Shown here: positions 26,667-35,531 of the stretch, in pieces
Layout: every line of letters begins with the position of its first letter
Numbering within the stretch: position 1 is the stretch's first letter
From: an uncultured Lachnospiraceae bacterium
GTDB lineage: Bacteria > Bacillota > Clostridia > Lachnospirales > Lachnospiraceae
Length of the DNA stretch: 46,166 bases
Assembly: GCA_947178125.1 (NCBI GenBank)
Contig: CAMWXB010000030.1
Coordinates: forward strand, 1 to 46,166
Direction: 5' to 3'
The notes under the pieces: generated by a model
Databases searched by the model: none
Told to the model about the DNA's origin: nothing
What the model saw: only the letters and a program-made list of their open reading frames with translations
Position numbers and translations under genes: made by a program

Positions 26667-26742
26667 AAAGATATGATAAGAAAAGGAACAGGAACAGGCG
26701 GAAACCGGAACAAAAAGATTTTGAAAAGGAGTAAACAGGAAG

Positions 26743-27444
26743 ATGATGACATTGACCAAAAATGAGAAAAAAATGTTTTCGAAGGATAAGAGTAAGAACA
26801 GGATAACGGGCGGCGATTACCTGTCACTGGGGCTGTATGCTTTTATGGGGCTCGGCATGGAGGCGCTTTATGCTTATCTATTGGAGCCCGCGCTGTATGG
26901 CGTGCCCCTGCAGGAATTTTCGACCATGCAGAAGATATTTCACTGGATATTGACTTGTGTGACGTGGGGAGCGTTCCTATATGTTCTGATTAAAAAGTCC
27001 GGGGAAAAGTATCAGTTTCCTCTATTGGAAAAGGGAAAGACCGTACGCGCGTGGCAATGGGCTTTATGTGCCGTGCTGGTGTTTGTGGCATTTCTGCTCG
27101 ATTATATGGATTGGGGCGGGTTTAAAATATATCTGGAATGGAGAGGAAAAGGAACGCTTCTTTTTCTGTTCCAATATCTCTACTATGCTTTTGAAACAGG
27201 GCTTTTTCTCCTGATCATCGTATTCGGTCAAAAAGCGTGTGAAGTGTGGTTCGGGAGACCGGCTTTTCCGTATGGCGGTGTGATCTGCGGCATGACTTGG
27301 GGACTTGCGCATATTTTCACCAAAGACCTGCTGACCGGAATGCTCGGCCTTGCGCTCGGCTTCGCAATGGGGAGCGTTTATCTGCTCGTGGGCCGTGATT
27401 TACGGAAAGCATATGGGGTGCTGTTTCTGATGTTCGTTTTATAA
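26743..27444 (+). CDS. CPBP/ABI-like membrane protein lacking the EExxxR motif
   Basis: The 233-residue protein has about six hydrophobic helices. The C-terminal half resembles CPBP (Abi) intramembrane proteases, with the histidine motif in CGMTWGLAHIFTKD and a following helix rich in Gly and Leu. The first catalytic motif, normally EExxxR, is not recognisable; FETGLFLLIIVFGQKACE stands in its place, so activity is doubtful. AAAGGAG (26725-26731) precedes ATG 26743. It lies 76 bases after the LytTR/DUF3021 pair and may be in the same operon, perhaps their regulated target. A large inverted repeat follows the stop. Confidence 0.65.
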   Translation: MMTLTKNEKKMFSKDKSKNRITGGDYLSLGLYAFMGLGMEALYAYLLEPALYGVPLQEFSTMQKIFHWILTCVTWGAFLYVLIKKSGEKYQFPLLEKGKTVRAWQWALCAVLVFVAFLLDYMDWGGFKIYLEWRGKGTLLFLFQYLYYAFETGLFLLIIVFGQKACEVWFGRPAFPYGGVICGMTWGLAHIFTKDLLTGMLGLALGFAMGSVYLLVGRDLRKAYGVLFLMFVL

Positions 27445-27455
27445 ACGTTTGTCCG

Positions 27456-27635
27456 GATGCCGTAGTCCGAGCCGCAAGGCGGAAGAATGTCCCTGTGGAA
27501 CCGCGCTTTCGCTCCGCTAAAAACGCAGCGGTACTAAGCTCAAAAGCGTCTATGCCGCTTTTTCGCTAAGTGCCGGCGTTTTTCGAGGGGTTCCACAGGG
27601 ACATTCTTCCGCCTTGCGGCTCGGACTACGGCATC
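27456..27635. repeat. Perfect 47-bp inverted repeat with 86-base loop
   Basis: The left arm 27456-27502 (starting GATGCCGTAGTCCGAG) is exactly complementary to the right arm 27589-27635 (ending CTCGGACTACGGCATC). The 86-base centre has further partial pairing (AAAAACGC with GCGTTTTT). TTTTT follows the right arm, so it can act as a strong terminator for the CPBP-like gene. The arms are much longer than a terminator needs, which suggests a miniature inverted-repeat element. Confidence 0.9.
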
Positions 27636-27800
27636 TTTTTATGATTTTGTAAATCAATTTTGGAACTTTCGCAATCGACATTGGAAACCGACTTTGAAAA
27701 CCGGAAAAAAGCATCTTGCATTTACCGCCATATGCGCTATAATGAAAGGACTACGGTCAAATTGAGCCGTATATTGACGAGAAAAGGAACAGGTGGCAGG

Positions 27801-29198
27801 ATGTTAAGTAAGGCGAAAAAGAAGTTTATTGGAGACAGGGCTTTTTATAAGATGGTACTGGCGGTAGCCGTGCCGATTATGATTCAGAACGGCATTACGA
27901 ACTTCGTAGGCCTTTTGGACAATATTATGGTCGGTCAGGTCGGAACGGAGCAGATGTCCGGCGTAGCCATTGTCAATCAGCTGATGATGGTATATTATCT
28001 CTGCATATTCGGCGGACTTGCCGGAGCCGGTATTTTTACGGCACAGTATTTCGGCCAGAAGGATGATGAAGGAATCCGGCATACTTTTCGTTATAAATTC
28101 TGGATGGCATTGATTCTGACGATGGGGGCTGCTTTGCTGTTATTGTCTTTTGGGGAAAATCTGATTCAGATGTATCTGAACGGCAGCAGCGACGGCGGAG
28201 ACCTTGCAGCGGCGCTTTACCATGGGAAAAATTATCTGCGGGTGATGCTTCTTGGCGTTCCCGCTTTCATGATGGTGCAGATTTATGTCAGTACGCTGCG
28301 CGAGTGTGGAGAAACGGTGGTACCGATGAAGGCGGGTATTGTTGCTGTCTTTGTCAATCTATGCCTGAATTATCTGCTGATCTACGGTAAACTGGGACTG
28401 CCCGCGCTGGGCGTTGTAGGCGCGGCAGTCGCAACGGTGGTATCGCGGTATGTGGAAGCGGCAATCGTCATCGTGTGGACACATGGGCATAAGGAAAAAA
28501 ATCCTTACATAGTCGGTGTTTATTCGACGTTGAAAGTGCCGGGACATCTGGCCGGGAAATTTTTTATCAAAGGAGCGCCGCTGCTGATTAATGAAACATT
28601 GTGGTCATCGGGGATGGCGATGCTCACCCAGTGCTATTCCGTGCGTGGTCTGAGCGTTATTGCGGGTCTGAATATTGCCAATACGATCAATAATGTGTTC
28701 AATGTCGTATTTATTGCGATGGGAGATGCGGTTGCGATCATTATCGGACAGCTTCTCGGCGCCGGTAAGATGGAAGAAGCGCGGGATACGGACAATAAGA
28801 TTATTGCCTTTTCCGTATGCTGCTGTATCGGCGTTGCGGCTTTGATGGTCTGCATCGCACCGTTGTTCCCGCAGATTTATAATACGACTGATGATGTCAA
28901 AGCGGTGGCGGTACAGTTCATTATCGCACAGGCAATCTTCATGCCGCAGGCGGCCTTTATGCACGCGACATATTTTACGCTGCGTTCGGGCGGCAAAACG
29001 ATCATTACCTTTTTGTTCGACAGCGTATTCGTCTGGTGCGTCAGTGTACCGGTGGCGTATTGCCTGAGCCGTTTTACGGGAATTCCTGTCATTGCCATTT
29101 TTGCGATGGTACAGATAGCGGACTGGATCAAATGTATCATCGGATTCATTCTGGTGAAAAAAGGTGTGTGGCTGCAGAATATTGTTGCCAGAGGATAA
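27801..29198 (+). CDS. MATE-family multidrug/metabolite efflux transporter
   Basis: ATG 27801 follows AGGTGG and a more distant AAGGA and gives 465 residues; the longer frame from 27660 has no ribosome site. There are about twelve hydrophobic helices in two similar halves, with typical MATE features: AVPIMIQNGITNFVGLLDNIMVGQ, here split as AVPIMIQNGITN and VGLLDNIMVG, then QLLGAGKMEEA at the half boundary. MATE proteins export drugs or metabolites in exchange for Na+ or H+. The gene stands between the big inverted repeat and a converging regulator gene. Confidence 0.9.
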   Translation: MLSKAKKKFIGDRAFYKMVLAVAVPIMIQNGITNFVGLLDNIMVGQVGTEQMSGVAIVNQLMMVYYLCIFGGLAGAGIFTAQYFGQKDDEGIRHTFRYKFWMALILTMGAALLLLSFGENLIQMYLNGSSDGGDLAAALYHGKNYLRVMLLGVPAFMMVQIYVSTLRECGETVVPMKAGIVAVFVNLCLNYLLIYGKLGLPALGVVGAAVATVVSRYVEAAIVIVWTHGHKEKNPYIVGVYSTLKVPGHLAGKFFIKGAPLLINETLWSSGMAMLTQCYSVRGLSVIAGLNIANTINNVFNVVFIAMGDAVAIIIGQLLGAGKMEEARDTDNKIIAFSVCCCIGVAALMVCIAPLFPQIYNTTDDVKAVAVQFIIAQAIFMPQAAFMHATYFTLRSGGKTIITFLFDSVFVWCVSVPVAYCLSRFTGIPVIAIFAMVQIADWIKCIIGFILVKKGVWLQNIVARG

Positions 29199-29218
29199 GG
29201 GAATGAAGATTTTTCCCG

Positions 29219-29245
29219 GAAGAATGGCTCTTGGAGCCATTCTTC
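29219..29245. terminator. Hairpin between converging MATE and XRE genes
   Basis: GAAGAATGGCTC (29219-29230) pairs perfectly with GAGCCATTCTTC (29234-29245) around a 3-base loop. It lies between two converging genes and overlaps the last codon of the minus-strand gene. No T-run follows on either strand, so termination is likely but not typical. Confidence 0.55.
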
Positions 29246-29720
29246 AGTGTGAGGAAGATTTACTTTTTAAGTAAAACAGGATTGCGATTGCTGTTGCGAC
29301 GCAGAAGATGATGAGATGCAGTGTGAGGCCGGGGAAAATGTTCCATAAAAAATCATTTTCCCATTTAAGCTGATCGAGCAGAATCATGATGGAAAAGGCA
29401 ATCAGATAGATGGATACACATCCGAGGCCTGTTCTTCTCGTCCGTTCTTTTTTCTGAATCGTATTTTCCAGGGTCTTTTGCTGATTCTCGAGCATTTGTG
29501 TTTTGACCGACAAAAGGTCCAGTTCCGACGGTTTCAGCAGATAATCTGTCGTGATATGAAAGATATCGCACAACGCGACGATTTTGTCTAATTCGGGAAT
29601 CGCCTGCCCGCTTTCCCATTTGGAAACAGACTGCCTTGAAACATTTATCTTTTCGGCCAGCTGTTCCTGTGTCAGATCATTTGCTTTTCGTAAGTTCAAT
29701 AATTTTTCTGAAAGTTCCAT
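29244..29720 (-). CDS. XRE-family regulator with C-terminal membrane anchor
   Basis: The 158-residue protein has a Cro/C1 helix-turn-helix at 5-60 ([35 protein letters not shown]) ending in the common [13 protein letters not shown] short helical linker and two hydrophobic segments (about 98-115 and 127-149) follow. Such membrane-anchored XRE proteins sense the envelope in other Firmicutes. AAGGAGG precedes the ATG and a good promoter lies 49 bases upstream. It may control the converging MATE gene, but only proximity suggests this. Confidence 0.85.
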   Translation of the reverse strand: MELSEKLLNLRKANDLTQEQLAEKINVSRQSVSKWESGQAIPELDKIVALCDIFHITTDYLLKPSELDLLSVKTQMLENQQKTLENTIQKKERTRRTGLGCVSIYLIAFSIMILLDQLKWENDFLWNIFPGLTLHLIIFCVATAIAILFYLKSKSSSH

Positions 29721-29768
29721 ATGACTGCCTCCTTGTTTTCCGGATTTCCCGGTTTTTTTGATAAGTAG

Positions 29769-29797
29769 ATTCTAGCAATCTGCATGGTTGCATTCAA
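29769..29797 (-). promoter_or_regulatory. Sigma-A type promoter of the membrane-anchored regulator
   Basis: On the minus strand TTGAAT (29797-29792) is followed after 17 bases by TAGAAT (29774-29769), reading into the gene that starts at 29720. Confidence 0.6.
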
Positions 29798-29864
29798 TCG
29801 ATTCGGGTAGGAAACGGCGCAACTTGCGGGTGCAGATCTGCTTCAGATTTCCGTTTGCTCATAA

Positions 29865-30326
29865 TTATCGCTCTCTTACAACAATGCGATTCATGACCTG
29901 GAACATCAAATACCCGCAGACAATTCCTATCATATTAAGAATTATATCATCGACATCAAAGCTGCCAAGATTAGTAAAGAATTGAAAAATCTCTATTAAC
30001 AGTATTGAAGCTAAACCAGTAGAGAAAACATTTATTGTTGAATTGAATTTTTTATATGCAATGGGCAAAAGAAAACCAAAAGGAATAAATGGAATTATAT
30101 TTCCCAATAAGTTTTTCAGTGCCCACCACTGAGTAATGTATTTGATCTGAGTAGACATACTTCTGAACGGAATAAGATTATAGTTCATTGAACTTTGCAT
30201 TGTATAAGAATTAATCCTATCACTTAATTCATAAAATGAACCTTTAAACTTAACAACGACAAAGACAAACAATAAATTTATATACATCCACCAAATGATT
30301 TTTAATGTTTTACCTTGTTTTCTCAT
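29865..30326 (-). CDS. VanZ-like membrane protein
   Basis: The 153-residue protein has four hydrophobic helices and the VanZ-family pattern: NLIPFRS near residue 50, KNLLGNIIPFIPFGFLLP near 70-87, IEIFQFF near 110, and FDVDDIILNMIGIVCGY near 124-140. VanZ of enterococci gives low teicoplanin resistance; most family members have no known role. It is located in the membrane. It is 76 bases from the next minus-strand gene and may share its transcript. Confidence 0.82.
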   Translation of the reverse strand: MRKQGKTLKIIWWMYINLLFVFVVVKFKGSFYELSDRINSYTMQSSMNYNLIPFRSMSTQIKYITQWWALKNLLGNIIPFIPFGFLLPIAYKKFNSTINVFSTGLASILLIEIFQFFTNLGSFDVDDIILNMIGIVCGYLMFQVMNRIVVRER

Positions 30327-30402
30327 TTTGAATAATCTTACCTTTCTGTAATCTTGTCATTGTTTGATTGGCTAAATTTTACCACAATCACATTCCTGTT
30401 GT

Positions 30403-30969
30403 TCAAAAACCAAAAATGGACTTGAATACCTGTTCCCTGTTGTAAGATGTATCATAATATGGCAAATTATATTTTCTGCATTGTTCTTTCAGATTTTTAC
30501 TGATCGCAACAATGCTTGCACAATCCTCTTTATTTTCTTCTTCAGATTTATAATAGGTATAGTCCTTGGGTGTGTCATATTTTTTCAAAATTGCATATCT
30601 TTCTTCAGGAGTTACTTCGGATGTGCCGAAATAATAAATTTCACAAACAGAAGAATCTATATGTTGAATATAATGCTGTGGCAATAATTGAAATATATCA
30701 ATTACCATCCCATAATCACATTCATCATATTCTCCACTGTCTATCATTGCACGAATGAATAATGCCATCTTAGAACTGATGTATTGAATATTTTCCCAAA
30801 GGTCTGTATCTGCATCAGAATGAATGCCTGTTTCAGGAAAAACGCTTTCAATTCCCGCGATTATTGAGTCCATGCTTATATGCTGATATCCCAAATTATT
30901 CGATATTTTTTGAGAAATTGTGCTTTTTCCTGACCGTGGCACACCTGCAATGATAATATGTTTCTTCAA
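30403..30969 (-). CDS. P-loop nucleoside/nucleotide kinase-like protein
   Basis: I start at TTG 30969 because GGAGAG lies just upstream and the protein then opens directly into the P-loop strand (KKHIIIAGVPRSGKST), giving 188 residues; a longer frame to 31026 is possible. The Walker A GVPRSGKST is clear. Further residues that may be substrate-binding are in SMDSIIAGIESVFPE. The fold is that of small kinases related to adenylate or shikimate kinase. The substrate is not evident. Overall AT-rich, like the VanZ-like gene beside it. Confidence 0.65.
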   Translation of the reverse strand: MKKHIIIAGVPRSGKSTISQKISNNLGYQHISMDSIIAGIESVFPETGIHSDADTDLWENIQYISSKMALFIRAMIDSGEYDECDYGMVIDIFQLLPQHYIQHIDSSVCEIYYFGTSEVTPEERYAILKKYDTPKDYTYYKSEEENKEDCASIVAISKNLKEQCRKYNLPYYDTSYNREQVFKSIFGF

Positions 30970-31054
30970 AGTTTCTCTCCATTTGTTATATTTATTAATA
31001 AATTCTCCACGAATCCTTATAAACACTAAGTTCCTTTTTTAATTTCATAAAAAT

Positions 31055-31966
31055 TTATGGAGCAAGGTGTTCATCAATATAATCGATGAACGGCTTTCTG
31101 TTGACCTTCTCAGAATTGGCCAGATACCAGACAAACGATTCCCGTAATCCCTCTTCCAGCGTTTTCGTAACAGGCATGAATGCTTTCTGTTTCCTGACAT
31201 CGAGGCGGTAGTCGTAATCGTAGAAACTGAAATATTTCCGCTGTTCTATGCCGGAATTTACTTCGATAAAAGAAACGGGTTTTCCGGCGGTTTGATAGCA
31301 CAGCGATACCCAGTCGCGCACGGTGATGGTTTCGGCATTGCCGACATTGAAAATGTGCTGCTTTGGTTTTTGCTCCAGAAGAATATCCATGAAAAGGCAT
31401 AAGTCGTGCACATGAAAAAAGTGCAGATTCATCCGGCCGTCTTTTGGCAGATAAAAGGCTCTTTCTTTCAGGGCGCATTCGAAGACAAAGGCTTCCCGAT
31501 AGACATTGTTCATCGGCCCGTATAAATAGGGCGGCCGGAGGATATAGGCATTCGGAACCCGTCTGACCAGAGCCTGCTCTGCGGATATTTTATCGGTGCC
31601 GTATTTTTTCCAGAACTGATTCGGGCCTGCCGACGTCTCTTCGGTAAAAGGCTGCGGGGCATTTTCGGGATAGACTGCGCTGGAACTGAGCAGGATGTAG
31701 TCGTCATAGCTGCCTGCTGCATCGAGCAGGTCGTTCACATCTTCCGCCGTGTAAGCGGTCATATCAAAAATGACATCGAAATGGAACGGCCGGAGCGTAT
31801 CGCCAAGGACATGCCGGTCTGCCAAAAGCAGTTTTACCCCATCCGATTGTACGCCGTGATTCCGGTTCAGGACATAGACGTCACAGCCTTTTTGCACATA
31901 ATATTCTGCCACATACCGGCTTACAAATACCGTGCCGCCGGTGATTAGAACTTTTTTCATGTTCAT
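31055..31966 (-). CDS. NAD-dependent epimerase/dehydratase (extended SDR)
   Basis: The 303-residue enzyme starts with the Rossmann loop VLITGGTVFVSRYVAEYY and has the catalytic YxxxK in YGTDK, preceded by the serine region LLSSSAVYP. It resembles UDP-sugar 4-epimerases, with a C-terminal substrate domain. It probably interconverts or dehydrates a nucleotide sugar. Three possible starts (31972, 31966, 31960) follow AAAGG; 31966 has the best spacing, and 31960 would give the most usual family start. It is the last of three minus-strand genes with two acyltransferases. Confidence 0.82.
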   Translation of the reverse strand: MNMKKVLITGGTVFVSRYVAEYYVQKGCDVYVLNRNHGVQSDGVKLLLADRHVLGDTLRPFHFDVIFDMTAYTAEDVNDLLDAAGSYDDYILLSSSAVYPENAPQPFTEETSAGPNQFWKKYGTDKISAEQALVRRVPNAYILRPPYLYGPMNNVYREAFVFECALKERAFYLPKDGRMNLHFFHVHDLCLFMDILLEQKPKQHIFNVGNAETITVRDWVSLCYQTAGKPVSFIEVNSGIEQRKYFSFYDYDYRLDVRKQKAFMPVTKTLEEGLRESFVWYLANSEKVNRKPFIDYIDEHLAP

Positions 31967-32007
31967 AACCATGCCTTTCTCTTAATTTAATCTCCATTCA
32001 GGAGTGT

Positions 32008-33234
32008 TTACACGATGAGGCGACGCAAATCTTCTCTGTCTGCTTTAGCGGGCCTCCATTGTTCCACAGCATACCGCACGAGAAGCGGTATGGCGATTCC
32101 GGCCGCCAGATAGACCATTTTGAAGTGCTCGACGCCTCTGACGAGATAAATATAATCGATATTGGTACGGTACTGCTCCAGGTCGAAATTGGTGCAGAAC
32201 CCCGTATGCGCGGCGATGCCGGCGAGTATCATCTTGATGAGCATGAACATCATGACATGGTGCATCATCACCGTAAACGTATTGCGGCCGAGATAACGGA
32301 CGGCGTGGTTATTTCCGGCGATTGGCGTCAGGAGCCGTGCGACGCGCAGCCAGAATGCAATACCTGACACGATTGTCACATATGGGATTATCGGGCCGTT
32401 GGCAAATCCCGTACACCATACGCTGCTGAAGGCCAGCCCGTTACAGCATAAATGCAGGAGCGTCTGGATGCCGATGAGGATTGCAAAGTAAGGCAGATTG
32501 CCGAGCGTGTCATGCTTTTCCAGATTTTTTCGGTAGAATTGTCCCATCTGGAAACATGGATAAAGGAAAAGGATTCTGCCCGGTGCCTTGTAATTGCCCC
32601 ATACATGTCCGCCGATTGCGAGATATACAACGGCCATGCCGACAAGCAGGCTGGCCGTCAGGTACAGCCATTCCAACAGTCTGTCTGCATCTGTCGTTCC
32701 GGTTTCTGCGCCTTTATCCGCATCCGGCTGATTGCTGCGGCTTCCGGCAAGTTTTTTCAGCGGTTTTGTAAAAAGGCGCTTTGCAATGAGGCGCATGAGA
32801 AGGTTCATCATTTCAATCACGAACAGGACCGGAACGAACCAGGCCGCATAATTATAGATGAACTGGTAGCCATGCAGGAACGGCATCAGGAAAAGCGTGC
32901 GGAATCCGATTCTTTCTCCCATAGAAAAGCCGCAGTTTTGCAGAAAAAGTGCGATAAGTCCGTAAAACAGATTCCAGACAAGATAGGGAACGAGAAGCCG
33001 GATGCACTTTTTTTTCACATAGGCAAGGGGATGCTCTTCTTCCGCATCTTTATAAAAATAGCCGGAAATGAACATAAATAACGGCACATGGAAAGAATAG
33101 TAGGGAAATAAACCGCCCGCCGTCATTACATCATAGCCGAGGTGTCCTGCCGCGACCATAATAATCGCCAGCCCGGACAGGATGCAGAATGTCATGTTGT
33201 ATGTCTGTTTTGGTCTTTTGTATGTATCCGTCAT
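32008..33234 (-). CDS. Acyltransferase-3 family membrane acyltransferase
   Basis: The 408-residue protein has about ten hydrophobic helices. Its first third carries the acyltransferase-3 signature: the histidine in VAAGHLGYD, the conserved FHVPLFMFISGYFY, and KKCIRLLVPYLVWN. Such enzymes (OafA, WecH) move acetyl or other acyl groups onto sugars at the membrane. The 20 bases to the upstream gene and the following epimerase gene suggest one operon for modifying a surface glycan or lipid. Confidence 0.88.
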   Translation of the reverse strand: MTDTYKRPKQTYNMTFCILSGLAIIMVAAGHLGYDVMTAGGLFPYYSFHVPLFMFISGYFYKDAEEEHPLAYVKKKCIRLLVPYLVWNLFYGLIALFLQNCGFSMGERIGFRTLFLMPFLHGYQFIYNYAAWFVPVLFVIEMMNLLMRLIAKRLFTKPLKKLAGSRSNQPDADKGAETGTTDADRLLEWLYLTASLLVGMAVVYLAIGGHVWGNYKAPGRILFLYPCFQMGQFYRKNLEKHDTLGNLPYFAILIGIQTLLHLCCNGLAFSSVWCTGFANGPIIPYVTIVSGIAFWLRVARLLTPIAGNNHAVRYLGRNTFTVMMHHVMMFMLIKMILAGIAAHTGFCTNFDLEQYRTNIDYIYLVRGVEHFKMVYLAAGIAIPLLVRYAVEQWRPAKADREDLRRLIV

Positions 33235-33253
33235 TTTTACGGCCCATCCTTTG

Positions 33254-34474
33254 TCATTTTGTTTGGGGAAAAACGGCCTTGCATAGCTTCATATGATCAT
33301 TTACCGTTAAAATGCCCCAGATTTCTCGGTTGGCAGGCGAAGCGGGTGGAATGAAAGCAGCTTCCACGATCGAATCGTTCTGTATTTTCCCAAGATTCGT
33401 AATGCTGTATCCGTTTCGGGAGCCATAACCAAACAGCTTTTTCCCCACGAAAGCGCCTGCCTTGCTTTCAAAACGGCCAAGCGATGCGATTGCGACGGCA
33501 TCGATCAACTCCGGACGCATATGCAGATAACATGCGAGCACGAGCATTTCTTTCCGGGGCTGTTTTCGTATGGCGGCTGTTTCCGATGCGATTTGCTTTG
33601 CAAGGGAAATCATGTCTTTCGATTTCTTTCGGACAATAACGCTGAAAGCTGTCGCATAATTTCCCATGGCTCCCGGTCTGTAACAGGAAATTTGATTGCG
33701 GATATCCGCCGCAATGATCACTTTATGGATAGATTCTGCAGACATCATTCCGGCAAGCATATAGTCATTTACGGAAAAGCCGTGCTGCCTGCACGCAGCC
33801 TGTATTTGTGCAAATTCCGGCCCTTCGATTGTCTGGATGGTTCTCCTGACCGGATTTACTGCGATAAAATTTTTTTCAAAAGTCAGGTATTCGTCGTATG
33901 AAACATGGTGCTTTTCTTTCTGCCATTTTTTATTTGCGCAGTTTATCACGAGCCTGCTGATAAAGGACAGGTCACTTTTGGGCGGCAGGTCATGTATGGA
34001 GCGGATGAGCCGTTCGTCCGCATGAGCGGGCATGATTTTCTGCACATAGTGCTGTGCAAATTCTTCCACAAGCTGTAGGAGCCCGCGCCCGTCGCATAGC
34101 AAATGATGCGCGATAAAAAGAATCTGGAATGTCTTTTCTCCCGGGTAGACCAATACTTTTAGCATGCTTTCTTTTTGGACATTCCAGCCCTGACCTGCAA
34201 TGCTGTCATAATCGTGCTGCCATGTATCGGCATCCGTGCCCTCTGTCACGGGTATCTCCAGATGTTCCTGTAACTGATAATAGAATTTTCGGGTATCCTC
34301 TTCTTCCGCGATCAGACTTCGCAGGAACGGATGCGTTTTCTGCAGGGCGTGGAGACTTTCTTTTAGTCGCATGGTATCGTGAACGCCTGCAATCTGTGCC
34401 AGGATCCCAAAGTGCATATTGGGGCACATGAAATGTGCGCGTTCCGTGCATAGATAGTTCCTGTTTGAAGTCAT
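33254..34474 (-). CDS. Condensation-domain type acyltransferase
   Basis: The 406-residue protein has HHLLCDG at 123-129, the HHxxxDG catalytic motif of condensation domains and of PapA/alcohol-acetyltransferase-like enzymes. The N-terminal half (LKESLHALQKTHPFLRS) and the later NDYMLAGMM segment also fit this two-lobed fold. No carrier-protein, adenylation or other NRPS domain is present, so it is a stand-alone acyltransferase and not a peptide synthetase. It is the first gene of the set with the membrane acyltransferase and epimerase. Confidence 0.8.
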   Translation of the reverse strand: MTSNRNYLCTERAHFMCPNMHFGILAQIAGVHDTMRLKESLHALQKTHPFLRSLIAEEEDTRKFYYQLQEHLEIPVTEGTDADTWQHDYDSIAGQGWNVQKESMLKVLVYPGEKTFQILFIAHHLLCDGRGLLQLVEEFAQHYVQKIMPAHADERLIRSIHDLPPKSDLSFISRLVINCANKKWQKEKHHVSYDEYLTFEKNFIAVNPVRRTIQTIEGPEFAQIQAACRQHGFSVNDYMLAGMMSAESIHKVIIAADIRNQISCYRPGAMGNYATAFSVIVRKKSKDMISLAKQIASETAAIRKQPRKEMLVLACYLHMRPELIDAVAIASLGRFESKAGAFVGKKLFGYGSRNGYSITNLGKIQNDSIVEAAFIPPASPANREIWGILTVNDHMKLCKAVFPQTK

Positions 34475-34849
34475 GGTCTGTTCTCCTGTGTAATAGATGT
34501 GGGGCGTTTATTCTATTATATCATAAACTCTGATGCAGCGCTCTGATATCATGTCAACAAGAATTGCAACGCAATTCTTGCGACGCAAGCTGCCGGGCTT
34601 GCGTTTATTATATCATGAAACTCGCAAACCCGCGCTTTCAGCGCTCTATGTCCGATTTCATCGGACGTTTGCTCGTTAATAACCGCAGAAAAACAAATGC
34701 CGCTTCGCGTCGCTTGTTTTTCTTCTGCGGTTATTATATCATAGAAAAAACGAAAAGAAGAATCAATATAATGTTGTGTAAACGGCATATGATCTGTGCT
34801 ATAATATTTCAGGTAACTTTATGATTGTGTTTTTGGACGGGGTATTCTA
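34475..34849. repeat. Array of stacked hairpins and repeated ATTATATCAT motif
   Basis: No gene is supported between the divergent units. Hairpins in order: CAAGAATTGC/GCAATTCTTG (34558-34580), ACGCAAGC/GCTTGCGT (34583-34604), a three-way set with outer GCAAAC/GTTTGC (34624-34629 with 34667-34672) enclosing GCGCT/AGCGC (34632-34644) and GTCCGAT/ATCGGAC (34650-34666), and a 13-bp stem (34678-34690 with 34723-34735) extended by AAACAA/TTGTTT. The motif ATTATATCAT recurs at 34515, 34607 and 34733, in the last two cases directly after a hairpin and partly followed by GAAACTC. It looks like a composite intergenic repeat element. Confidence 0.75.
34797..34805 (+). promoter_or_regulatory. Extended -10 promoter of the transglutaminase-like gene
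   Basis: TGC followed by a perfect TATAAT (34800-34805) forms an extended -10 site 45 bases before ATG 34850. The -35 position has only TGTAAA (34777-34782). Confidence 0.5.
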
Positions 34850-35383
34850 ATGGATTGGAGCAGTATCAAAACGCCGGAAGATGTCTATGCGTGGATAGAT
34901 GAAAACATCCGGTATGGGTGGCTTGACAGGGAAGGAAATCAGCATATCGATGAAATGAAAAATTTCAGGAAGCTGTACCGGACGATGTCACTTGAAGAAA
35001 TTTTGGGGCATAAAATCGGAACGTGTATTGAACAGGCGGCGCTTATTCATTTTTTACTCAATAAAATAGAAATAGATAATAAAATGTTCTGCTGCAGAAT
35101 CTATGAGCCGGATGATTATGGGAATCTGGAAGAAGAGGAACATATGCACTGTTTTGTCCTGTTTTATCGAAATGGTAAAGTCTATCATTTAGAACATCCC
35201 AATCATGAAAAGAAAGGGATATACGAGTACGAAACGGAAAAAGACGCAATGAAAACGATTGTGGATTACTATATAGAACTGCGCGGCGGAAAAGAAAGCC
35301 CGACGGTTCAATTTAATGAGGTTCCGGAAGGGCTTTCATTTAAAGATTTTAACGCATTTATAAATAATCTTGAAAGGATGTGA
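34850..35383 (+). CDS. Transglutaminase-like fold protein
   Basis: The 177-residue protein has the order of a transglutaminase or protease-like core: GTCIEQAALIHFLL around Cys59, MHCFVLFYRNGK around His100, then VYHLEHPNHE with Glu115 where an acid is expected. This would be a Cys-His-acid triad. A GGACGGGG stretch precedes ATG 34850. There is no signal peptide, so it acts in the cytosol. The substrate is unknown; the fold includes peptidases, N-glycanase-like enzymes and inactive members. Confidence 0.65.
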   Translation: MDWSSIKTPEDVYAWIDENIRYGWLDREGNQHIDEMKNFRKLYRTMSLEEILGHKIGTCIEQAALIHFLLNKIEIDNKMFCCRIYEPDDYGNLEEEEHMHCFVLFYRNGKVYHLEHPNHEKKGIYEYETEKDAMKTIVDYYIELRGGKESPTVQFNEVPEGLSFKDFNAFINNLERM

Positions 35384-35531
35384 AAAGCAAATGCAGTATA
35401 TTCGAGGTAAATACCCGGTGCAGTTATAAAAGCTGATAACAGGTTGTATCGGGGTTAAAATGATGATTATGTTATCAGGTAACTGCGCCGAATCGTACAA
35501 AACCAAATACGAGAAAGGCATGGTTATTAAC

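Noticed and set aside
32452..33081. 209-codon plus-strand frame
   Set aside because: Antisense to the acyltransferase-3 gene, with no motif or ribosome site.
34564..34824. 86-codon plus-strand frame through the hairpin array
   Set aside because: It translates inverted repeats, has no ribosome site, and is best explained by the repeat structure.
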